Part shown: positions 23,396-32,643 of the stretch, piece after piece
Layout: each line of letters begins with the position of its first letter
How positions within the stretch are numbered: the stretch's first letter is position 1
Source of the DNA: Haematococcus lacustris
Taxonomy: Eukaryota; Chlorophyta; Chlorophyceae; Chlamydomonadales; Haematococcaceae
Assembly (NCBI GenBank): GCA_030144725.1
Contig: JASKMD010000003.1
Span: forward strand, 20,509,937-20,573,936
Direction of reading: 5' to 3'
Length of the DNA: 64,000 nt
The notes under the pieces: model-generated
Told to the model about the DNA's origin: nothing
Databases searched by the model: none
What the model saw: only the letters and a program-made list of their open reading frames with translations
Program-made: the position numbers and the translations under genes

Positions 23396-25887
23396 TGCCT
23401 TATCCCACCCTCACGCCTTATCCCACCCTCTACAGCTGGCAGCCCTGCTTAACCCTCACCTCCCTGCCTGCATGTGTGCTCGTCTATTGTGGCCCCAGAA
23501 TGACCCTGATGGTTTCAAGCGCTTCCTGACGTATGTGCTAGACACTGCAGTGGCCGTTGGCAAAGCAAAGGTGGGCTGCAGCGTGAGCTACCCACTGGAC
23601 TTGGTCATTGTAATGCATGAGCAGTCAGGGCAGGTGCAAGCCGGCATTGCCAGACATCACATACACACACCCCACTGAATTGGCATGAGCACCCCAACCT
23701 GAGTATGTTGTAATCGTGGGCTGCCTGCATGATTGCCGAAGCCAGCATTCTGATCCAATCTAAGTCCCAAAGCCAGCATTCTGATGGCGTGCCCATGAGG
23801 CCTGTCATGCCCATGTCATGGCGCTTACTCAGTGCATGGTGTGTGCATCCCCTATTCCGCCATCCTGCAAATGTGCCTGCCTTGATGCATGGATGCATGG
23901 ATTGATTGCAGCCAGCTGTCTTTGTGGGGACAGTGCGCCCCTGTGGTGCTGCTGCTGCTGGTGCTGCTGCCAGTGCTGCTGCCACAGCCAGTGCCGGTGC
24001 TGATGTGTGCATGCATGTGTTCGTGCGCCTTGATTCATGGAAGGGGAGGTGGCACTGGCTAGGGTGACCAAGGTCCTGCTAGACTGACATTCAAAGCACT
24101 GTGGCCCATGCTGAAACTATCCAGGCAGGACCGGACTGGGACGGCAAGCTGGTCGGCATCCTGTGTCTTCATGGTAGGGGCTACCACCCACCCGCCCGCC
24201 AGCCCGCCCGCCTGCCCGCCGACCACCACCCACATGCATATCCATGGCCAGCCTGCCCCCATGCATGGCCATGCAAGGCTGACCACTCTCAAAGTACGCC
24301 CACTCATCTCCATGCTCTTGGTAGAGGGCTTGTGGTGGGCATGGTGCTGGCTTTGGAAATCACACAGACATGGCTCCATCCTGCACGGCCTGAAATGCCT
24401 TGCATTCCACATGCTTGGGCATCTAGCTTGTCTGGCATCTTGCTACAGGGCTTCTGCTGCACTACTGCCTGCCTGATGACCGGGAGGCACCCTCACCATC
24501 AGTCTGCCTGCCCACTTACCTGCCTGTCTGTGTCATGCCTGCAGGTGTTGGCTGGTCCAATTGTGACGTCAACGCCCTGAAGGATGTGTTTGAGCTGCTG
24601 CAGGTAGTCTGTTTGCAGGGTGTCAGCACTGCTGTTGCCCACCCCCCACCCCTGCTGCCGTCGCTGCCGCCGCCGCCGTTGCTCCTGCACCCTGCGGGGC
24701 GGAGGGATAAGGAAAGAGGGAGCTGGGAGGGGAGGGGAGGGGAGGGGAGGGGAGGGGAGGGGAGAGGACGTGAGGGAGAAAGGGAAGTAGAGGAAAGAGG
24801 GGGGAAAGCAGTTAGCTTCAGGGTTGGGGTGCTGCCCTGACTGCACCAGAGCTGTCTTTCTGTGGCGCCTGCTCTCACAGCCCTGCCCGCCCCAGAGCTG
24901 TGTTTTCTGTGATGCCCGCCTCTTATGCCCCTGCCGGCCCTGCTTGCTGTGCCTGGGACGTCTGCAATGCACCCCCTTGGCATTCAGAACCATTATGTGG
25001 AGCGCCTACACAAGCTGTACTTCTACAACGCCCCAACCCTATTTGTCACTACGTGGAAGCTGCTAGCGCCATTTGTAAGTCCTCCTTGCCCTCGCTCACA
25101 CACTCTTTTACTCACACACTGTTAGATGATCACACTTCACACCCCGCACTGCACCTTGACCTGGTTTCACAGGAAACTATGAAAAGGTCTGCTGACCAGT
25201 GTCGGTGTAAGTGGACCAGGCGCAGGTGGAGCAAAAGGCATTTGTCTTGAACAGCACATGTGCAGGAGTCAGTCAGCAGACTCCAGCGCACTTGACCCTC
25301 ATGATCTGACTGAAGTGAAGGGGTGCATGGCTCGTGACTGTGCTCCATGTCTTGCGTGTGAACCTATGTGTGACCTCTCCGCTATCTGTACTCAGCAAAG
25401 TCAATGCTGCAGGGAGCACCTCAACATTGTTGCTGCACCTCATGCACACTCCACCCCCAACGCTCCTGTTTGTAGGCTGTGGCTATGACCAGAGGACAGG
25501 CACCTGCCACGCTCTCACACACCTGTCACACATCTGTCACACCTGTTGCCCTCTCAAACACCTTCACTCACCCCTCTTGTGCGTCTGACCAACTGACCAA
25601 TCAACCAACCGACCAACCATGCAAACAACCGCATGTGTGCAATGGCCTTTCGGGATGGCCAGGTCGACCCCGTGACTCGGGCTAAGGTGGAGTGTGTCGC
25701 GCCCAGTCAGGCCCAGGACTGCTTTTCCCGCAGCTTCAACATGGACCAGCTGCCCGGATTTGTGGAGGGAGGCACTGGCCCTACCATGCTCATCACTGAC
25801 GTTGACCTCTGCCGCAGCGACAGCCTGGGTGATGTTAAGCTGCTGACAGCTAAGGCACAACAGCTGCAGGGCCTGCAGGCGGGGTAG
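21707..25887 (+). CDS. CRAL-TRIO (SEC14-like) lipid-binding protein, paralogue 1
   Basis: Eight exons join in phase: 21707-21861, 21933-22038, 23113-23220, 23499-23570, 24125-24173, 24545-24603, 24988-25074 and 25663-25887, giving 286 residues. The N-terminal helical part (about residues 1-87) has the CRAL-TRIO_N signature WLRARKWDV. The lipid-binding fold follows with GRPALVGLVRQHF, GFKRFLTYVLD, GVGWSNCDVNALKDVFELLQ, HYVERLHKLYFYNAP and WKLLAPFVDPVTRAKV. These are the standard landmarks of SEC14 domains, which carry phosphoinositides or other lipids between membranes. No GOLD or other extra domain is seen. The ligand is unknown. The start is the ATG at 21707, in frame after an upstream region with no earlier in-frame ATG. 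The gene has a closely linked paralogue at 32306-35449. Confidence 0.9.
22424..22591 (+). repeat. Dispersed repeat, copy 2 (first copy at 14642-14806)
   Basis: Same orientation as copy 1, with the same AAGCTTTTGCAGTGCAAGC...CATACATGGC end. Here it sits in intron 2 of the first CRAL-TRIO gene. Confidence 0.7.
23313..23395 (+). repeat. Hexanucleotide microsatellite (CCCTCA)n
   Basis: About 13-14 perfect units in intron 3 of the first CRAL-TRIO gene. Degenerate CCCTCACGCCTTATC units follow it. Confidence 0.95.
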
Positions 25888-26672
25888 CTGGTGAGGGCTG
25901 CAGCCTCAGTATCCGCTGAGATCAACAGCTCCTATAGCAGCAGTGCAGGCACGACAGCAGGGAGAGCAGGCGGGGGAGGGTAGAATGTTTGCAAGCACAG
26001 CAGCAGGAGCCACGCAGCAGCAACACGACATGACTCTGGCGAACACCATTAAAGCAGGGGCATGACAGGTTGCAAAGCCTGCAGGGCAGGCAGTGAGGGC
26101 GGATCGGTGTTGACGCTAGGGGTAGGACTTGAACACATAGCCGCTAGCAAGGGCTTGGGCCATGGGAGGGGCGCATGGGGGTGCATGGGGGCGCATGGGG
26201 GTGCATGGGGTGCACGGCAGCAACATACGCGGTGGTGGTGGGGTTACGTTCTTCCATCCAAGCTAGGAGGTAATGAGTCATGACATCAGCCGGAATGTGC
26301 TGCAATGCACACGTGGCCACATGGAAGGGACAGTGGGCAGAGGAAGGGAGGATAGCATCATCACCCTGATAAAATTCTGCTGCAATGCCAGCAATCACGG
26401 CAATGTACAGCAAGTGTCGTACGGGCACCTGTATGGTGTATGGAGTAGCTGGGGATGGTTAGTGAAGGTGTTGCTGCCAGGGATGGGGTGCATCATGAGG
26501 CCATCACAACACAATGGTGCCCCAGCAGTTGGCTTCGGGGGGGCTCTGTGTCAATAGAGAGGGTAGCAGCCAACAGCCCTGCAACAATGTCAGAAGCTAG
26601 GGACAGCTTGCAAGTTTTTGTACGCCTGTTACAACACGCAAGTTTTCGTCGCAAGTTTTGTCGCAAGATTTT
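25888..26672. other. Spacer downstream of CRAL-TRIO gene 1
   Basis: Contains a run of GCGCATGGGG/GTGCATGGGG repeats near 26170-26215 and, next to the retroposon insertion, short repeats of CGCAAGTTTT and GTACGCCTGTTACA (26613-26687). No gene was recognised. Confidence 0.45.
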
Positions 26673-26689
26673 GTACGCCTGTTACAGCA

Positions 26690-27377
26690 CCTTGGCCCTC
26701 AACCTTGAGCCTTCATTGCAGTCGAACACACTAAGTGTGGACCACTACATAACAGTGTTGTTTCTGTGTGGTGTTCCCATCGCATGGCATGCTCATGGCA
26801 TACACATGGTCATGGTCGCCTACCACCTGCAGCATTGCCTGACCCGTTAGGGCTACACCGTAGAGTTGGCATGACAAAACATGCACTAATGTAAGCTGAT
26901 GACAGCTTCAAGTGGAGGGGGGCACACACTACTGTGCCACAGCAGGTTGCTGCTCCTGGGCCTGGGGTGGCTTGTCCCGCAGCCGCTTGTAGCCCAGGCC
27001 AGGGTACTCCTTGCCCTTGGCTGGCAGCCTACCCTGCTCTGGCCAGAAGCACAGCTCCAGAGGGCGCCACTTGCTCTCCCCATTGCGCTGCATGTTCAAC
27101 GCTGCATTGCAGTCCCTGTCCAGCCACCTGCCTTGCTGCGGTGCTGGCTTGGCTTTGACAGCCTTGCCCTTGCCCTTTGTGGGCTCAGCTGCCTCTGGCT
27201 CAGCCTTGGTGCGCTTGCTGCGCTTGGCTGGCAGGGGAGTGCTGGGCCCAGCCTCTGAGGCTGCTGCCTGTGAGGCTGCCTGGCTGCTGCGTGGGGCCTG
27301 TGGGGGCTTGCGGGGGGTCACTTCAGGGGACCACATCGTGCCCCGCACCGGCTGGTCACGCTGCTGGCTCCAGGCTG
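26690..27377 (-). mobile_element. Retroposon copy B, with 17-bp target duplication
   Basis: A 688-bp minus-strand insertion bounded by a perfect 17-bp direct repeat, GTACGCCTGTTACAGCA, at 26673-26689 and 27378-27394. It carries the 139-residue open frame at 26929-27348 and then the conserved non-coding 3' tail, ending GAGGGCCAAGG. The variable-length target duplication and lack of inverted ends argue for target-primed reverse transcription, not a cut-and-paste element. Confidence 0.9.
26929..27348 (-). CDS. Retroposon-borne protein tail with TnpB/Fanzor-like DRDCNAALN motif
   Basis: An open frame of 139 residues. The N-terminal half is basic and low-complexity (Pro, Ala, Lys; SKRTKAEPEAAEPTKGKGK). 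The centre reads GRWLDRDCNAALNMQRNGE. The end is the family-wide tail RPLELCFWPEQ...GKEYPGLGYKRLRDK and a short Gln/Ala stretch. DRDxNAAxN is the third RuvC motif of TnpB and Fanzor nucleases, but the zinc ribbon normally just before it and the rest of the nuclease are absent. This is therefore a C-terminal remnant or a captured tail; it may not be expressed. Confidence 0.55.
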   Translation of the reverse strand: MRGTMWSPEVTPRKPPQAPRSSQAASQAAASEAGPSTPLPAKRSKRTKAEPEAAEPTKGKGKAVKAKPAPQQGRWLDRDCNAALNMQRNGESKWRPLELCFWPEQGRLPAKGKEYPGLGYKRLRDKPPQAQEQQPAVAQ

Positions 27378-27394
27378 GTACGCCTGTTACAGCA

Positions 27395-29021
27395 GCAGTA
27401 CGTTGATGCCTTGATTCTACCAGCAGACATCCCTTGTCCTAGACGGCTACTGCATCAGTCTGGCAGGAAGGCATTTGCTGCACAGGAAGCGTGCCTTACA
27501 CTGATGCGCATAGAAGGATGTGCAGGGGTCTTGCAGGTGTGTATGAAGTGACTCGAATGCAATGCAACTTCCACGGCATGGGTACTGGTGGCAGGGGCGC
27601 AACTCGCACAGGCCGGCAGCAGATGATCACACCACTGAATGATGATGAGGATGTGGATGGTGGTGGTCAAATACCGTGCACAGCATCACTGGGACGGCAA
27701 ATGATAGATGACAGTTGCAATAAGGGTAGGTGCATTTTGCCATATATCGGTGGTTCAAAATCCCATTCGGGCCCCACCTATAAGCAGGGAAGGCGGAAGG
27801 CGAAAAAGATGCCCCGCATGCTTGCATGGGCCCCTTACGGCGGAACCTTGCGGATTAGATTGCGGAACCTTGCGAACCTTACGCGTGTGACCACGTATTA
27901 CGGTAAGCACGTAAGCGGATCCGTATTCCGTAAGCCCGTATCCCACAGCCCTGGTATCGATAGTATTCCCCATCACTGGTGAGGTCTACGCCAGCTGGCA
28001 GCACAAGCTGGGTGGAGATCCATGTGGAAGGGGAGGCAGCTTCCTACAGATCCGGATTCAGTCACTCAGCCATCGGCCAGGTCACAGCCACAATGTCTGA
28101 AGTCATCACGGCTTGCGACAACCTGAAGCCCGCACTGACTCCAAACTGAAAACTGGAGCCTCCACAGGGTCCACTGGCCCACAGACCACAACTTGCGCTG
28201 AGGCTGCTGCGGCTGTGCATGCCGTGGGCCAGCGGCTGCAGGGGCAGGAGCCAGCCAGCCAGCTGCAGCCCATGCCCCGTCTTTGCTCCACACCCACGCA
28301 AGCACCTTCACAGCCTGGGCCAGCCCATGCGCCCTGCCCCCACCATCTCCCAAACCAACCATCCTGGCACCCAACCCTGGCAGCATTGCTGCACCTGCCG
28401 GGGCTCTCCATCCTCACTAGGCCCGCCACCAAAAGACTTTTGCTCGGACAGTCAGGAGTCCCCAACATGGGGTTGGTAATCTTCATGCAGATACTCACTC
28501 TATACTGCACCGTTTTCGATAGCGTTTGTCACATTGGCACCGGCGGATTACTACGCGTCTACTGGCAAGCGGCGCGTTAATCCTTGCAAGTGAGGCCATG
28601 CCGGCGCAAGCGATCGCGGACACACCTCAGCTGCTCACAACCGATTGTTCTAGTGGTATGTAGCGGCATCAGTGATAGAACTGCGCTTGCTATCGAGCCA
28701 GAAGTACAATCAATGTTTAGCCCGCCAGGCTCACTCCGCAAGCCTTTCATTGGTGCAGGCGGTGTCGGAGGACCGTCGTTGGGCAAGTTGACACTCGACA
28801 TGGCTGCGAGGTGCGATTGGAAAGAGGTCTCTCTAGCCAGCCACACAGAAAAAGGGACCCCCTTGCACAAATCGGCATGTTGTGAGCTGACCACTATGAC
28901 TTTCCAGACTTTCGAGTGTCAACATTGTTCCTAACTCAACGACACTGCTGTTGGAGAAGAAAGCACGTCATTTCATTGAGTAGGCTTGCGGGAACATACT
29001 TTGGCGTGACCTAACTTTGCC
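27395..29021. other. Spacer with possible decayed element
   Basis: No gene was recognised. At 27730-27990 there are short internal repeats (GCGGAACCTTGCG, CGTATTACGGTAAGCACGTA and related CCGTA motifs) suggesting an eroded transposable element. Small ORFs at 28113-28580 and 28584-28934 lack recognisable domains. Confidence 0.4.
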
Positions 29022-29047
29022 TTGCAGTGCTGCCTAGCCCAACCGGA

Positions 29048-29445
29048 CCACCCTTTGGCAGCCCCACCCCCTCCCAGCCCCAGCCCCACCCCCTCCCACC
29101 CCCTCCCACCCCCTCCCACCTCCCCCCTCCCACCCCCTCCCACCCCCTCCCAGCCCCAGCCCCACCCCCTCCCACCCCTGGGCAGCCCACCCCTCTTGCC
29201 CCACCCCCTCCCAGCCCCACCCCCTCCCAGCCCCTCCCACCCCCTCCCAGCCCCAGCCCCGCCCTCCCACCCCCTGTCAGCCCCAGCCCCACCCCCATCC
29301 CCGCCATCCCACCCCTTCCCACCCCCAGCCCCGCCCACCCACCCCCTCCCACCCCCTCCCAGCCCCAGCCCCGCCCTCCCACCCCCTCCCACCCCCAGCC
29401 CCACCCCTCCCACCCCTCCCACCCCTTCCCAGGCCCTCCCAGCCC
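29048..29445 (+). repeat. C-rich minisatellite (CCCCCTCCCA / CCCCAGCCC units)
   Basis: About 400 bp of imperfect 10-12 bp units built from CCCACCCCCTCCCAGCCCCA. It explains the long proline- and glycine-rich ORFs on both strands, which are not genes. Confidence 0.95.
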
Positions 29446-29480
29446 CAGCCTAGAAGCACAGCTGCGCAAGTGCCTCCCAT

Positions 29481-30867
29481 ATGGTTCGCAGTCGGCAGCG
29501 TGCTAAATACGTAGCCCAAACAAAATCACATAGGGCTGCTTATCTACACAGTCCCAATGGCCTGAAAGCCACAGCAAGGAAGGCTAAGGCTATCGCTAAG
29601 GAGGTGCAGGCCGAGAATGAGATGCTGATGACCGAGGCCCAGCTGCAGCAGGCTTGTGAGGAGGTCCTTGAGGCTGCCTTGCTCGACCTTGAGGAGAAGC
29701 ACAAGCATCTGCCCCTGTGGAGTCCCTGCTGCAGCTACTCAAGCATGGGACGGGCATGTTCATGGAGCTGCCAGCTCTGCTTGAGCTCATGTCCATGCGT
29801 ACCCACATCGATGCCATTGACGGCGTGGACGTGCTTGACTTTGCACAGAGCTACGCAAGGAAGTGCGGCGTGAGGAGGCAGCAGCAGCTATGGCCTGACG
29901 GATAGCAAAGGCGGAGATGAAAGCAGCAGCAGCAACTCATAGAGTGGGACAGGTGGTGGTTGATGTGGGGGACCATGAGGGGCAGCATAGACTGTCTGCA
30001 GCATATGCTCTGACCTATGATGGGCGCGACTACAGCCACACCACTGTCGAGGAGGCTGAGAAGCTATCTGTCAGGGAGCTGCAAGCTTACCTTCGCTTCC
30101 ACCAGCAGGAGCTTATGAAGGGGTGGCTGAAGCCCAAGCTGAAGGGTCTTGTCATGGCCCATATCTGCAACACAGTAGCCGCCCTGCATGGCGATGAGCT
30201 GGAGGCAGCAACAGGTGCCGGTGCTGGTGCTGCCCCTGACCTGCCCCCCCCTCGTGCTGCACCCCCCTGGCAGCAGCAGGCAGCTGGTGCTGGTGCTGCC
30301 CCTGACCTGCTACCCCCTCCTGCTGCACCCCCCTGGCAAGAGCTGGCAGCTGGTGCTGGTGCTGCCCCTGGGCTGCCCCCTCCTCCTGCTGCACCCCCCT
30401 GGCAGCAGCAGGCGGCTGCTGCTGGTGCTGCCCCTGGGCTGCCCCCCCCTCCTGCTGCACCCCCCTGGCAGCAGCAGGCAGCTGGTGCTGGTGCTGCCCC
30501 TGACCTGCCCCCCCCTCCTGCTGCACCCCCCTGGCAGCAGCAGGCAGCTGGTGCTGGTGCTGCCCCTGGGCTGCCCACCCCTCCAGCTGAGCAGCAGGGG
30601 TCAGGGGTCAGGGCGGAGCTGGACACCAGCTCGACACGCAAGCGGAGGGCGGGCGGGAGGGACCGGACCCAACAAGTCGAGCAAGGTGACGTAGCAATGG
30701 CCTACACACCTTGTGTGGCCTCACAGAGTGGCCAGGTAGTAGGTACTACTCACGAAGCGGTCAAGCAATGCAGCAGCGTTGTATACTTCCGAGCATGGGT
30801 GGAGGGGCGTCGTTACATCGGTTTGGCGTGCCATGTGCATTGTTTTGACTGCGGCGACTGTCCCTGA
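29481..30867 (+). pseudogene. Decayed ORF with coiled-coil, SAP-like helix and Pro/Ala repeats
   Basis: One protein appears spread over three frames. It starts at 29481 with basic residues and a Glu/Leu-rich coiled coil (EVQAENEMLMTEAQLQQACE). Near 29715 it shifts frame to ESLLQLLKHGTGMFMELPAL. Near 29860 it shifts again and reaches the frame of 29917-30867. That last part has a SAP-like helix pair (LSVRELQAYLRFHQQ, then MKGWLKPKLKGLVMAH) and then five or six copies of a roughly 20-residue unit PPAAPPWQQQAAGAGAAPDL encoded at 30215-30590. I do not recognise the family. Frameshifts and repeats suggest transposon-derived or decaying sequence; introns are a less likely explanation. Confidence 0.45.
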
Positions 30868-32018
30868 CTGTTTGCAGAGGCTACTGGGCCACGTCGGTCG
30901 CGGCGGTCGGTCGCGGCGAGGCCCGCATGAGCAAAACTGGCATGCATTTGAATGTCAAGATTTGAGCCGCCTTAGCACTCAGCACACTGCACAATATTTA
31001 ATGTTACAAGCTGCACCGCATAGCTGACAGAGTCCTCTATCCAGGGATGTGCGAATCATAAATAGAAACCACGTGGCTGAGACGCGGCGTCGTTTTGATT
31101 ACCAGGGGTCGGTTTCCGATCATTTCCAGCCAGTTTTTGAAAGTTGGGGTCGCCTGACGGACAGTTGAAACAAGCAATTTGAAAACTACCTCTGCCGTGT
31201 GAGGCCCCAAAACTGACACCATTTGCAGCGCCGAGCCACTCCCAAGGCTGCTGCAATAGCACAGAAGGATTCTATGGGGTCAGTCGTGCGAATCGGCCCC
31301 TGGTCATCGTAGAGGGATCATGATGCTTGCATGAAGGTTTCGCAGGGAAACCGCGAAGGAGGTTGTAGAAGACTTCATTCTGCCACGCCATACAGGTATG
31401 TTGTATGTGGTAGCCGGGAGCAGCCAGCAGCCAGGAATATATCGCAGCCATAAGCGTGGCTACGAGCCAGCGAGCCATCGCTGGCCAGCAGCCTCATTGC
31501 ATTTGCGCTAGCAAAGATGCAATCAAGTTAAGAGATAGGATCAAGAGGCATACACCATAAGGCAGGAGGTGCAGCGCTGCAGCGAAGCAGCGATGCAGCA
31601 AAACAAATGCAGGAGGTGCAGCTAGGAGGCGCAGCCAGGAGGTGTGTGACGGAGCGGAGGAGGAGTGGAGGAGCCCGGAGAGGCAGTCGGGAGCCATGAA
31701 GGAGACGCAGCTGGGTGCGGAAGCCAGTAGCCAGGAGCATCAACCTGGAACAGCTAGGAGCAACAAAGGGAAGCAGCAAGGCGGCGCACCCACATTAGAA
31801 GCCCCCACCCCTCCCTTCCATTGCCCCCTGCCCTCCCCCACACACCTCACCCTAGCAAATGGTCAATGGTAAACCTTCCTGTCGTGTGGCTCCAAGTACT
31901 TAGCCTGACCGCTAGCATAGTGGTAAACCCGGCGGGAGCCTTGCTGTGCGCGCTGGCTTGGAGGGCCCGGCCTACTTTCTCCTCAGACAGCGTGGCGCTA
32001 CCCCCGGCCCCTCGCAGG
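30868..32018. other. Spacer upstream of CRAL-TRIO gene 2
   Basis: No recognised gene. At 31540-31790 there is a purine-rich stretch with repeated AGGAGGTGCAGC and AGCCAGGAG motifs. The last bases before 32019 should hold part of the promoter of the second CRAL-TRIO gene. Confidence 0.4.
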
Positions 32019-32643
32019 CCGCCTGGGTGGGAAGCAAGGGGGAGGTGAGGCTAGCTAAGAGGGTGTGGCGGCAGAGCAGTGCACCTGGAAGGCCCGACAG
32101 GCTGCTCGGACGCCGTGGCCTGCAAGTACCAGGGACCAAGTAGCCTTGACCGTCTAGTGTAGCTGGCCAACAGTTGAGGCTGGTACCAGCTTGTAACGCC
32201 CCACTGGAAGTTGAGTGCCGGCAGTCGCTGCGCTTGCATTATAATATTCGCCCACATGGGGCCCAGGGACCCATCGTCGCGGGTTTCACGGATTTGCCTG
32301 AGGGAATGGCAGGGGCAGAGCTAAGCCTGACAGCCGAGGAGGAGTCCAAAGTAGCCCAGCTGCTGAAGCTGCTGCAGTCCAAGCCGGACTGGGCTAAGGA
32401 CATTGAGCAGCCGTTGCTGGACGGTTACGAGGATGGCCTACAGAGGCCTGCGCTGCTCAGGTCAGCTTCGCCGCGTGGCCGGAGCTGGGTCGTGTTATCC
32501 ATCACATCGAGCGATGTACGGCACGGACGCAGGTGGCTGCGTGCGCGCAAATGGGACGTGCAGCTGGCCGCGCAGTGCATATGCGAGCACGCCGCGTGGC
32601 GCAGGACCTTCTGCGGGCCAAGCCATCGCTTCACGGGGGTGAG
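32019..32643 (+). repeat. Near-identical 5' gene block, copy 2 (copy 1 at 21426-22043)
   Basis: Same block as copy 1. It has six extra bases near 32040 and one extra base in intron 1. Identity ends just past the exon 2 donor, where copy 1 reads GTGAGCCGC and this copy GTGAGTAGA. Confidence 0.95.

Noticed and set aside
26929..27348. Active Fanzor nuclease gene
   Set aside because: Only the region around the third RuvC motif is present. The zinc ribbon, RuvC-I/II and guide-binding domains are absent, and the copy shows retroposon hallmarks.
29022..29519. Pro-rich and Gly-rich ORFs on both strands
   Set aside because: These are the product of the C-rich minisatellite.
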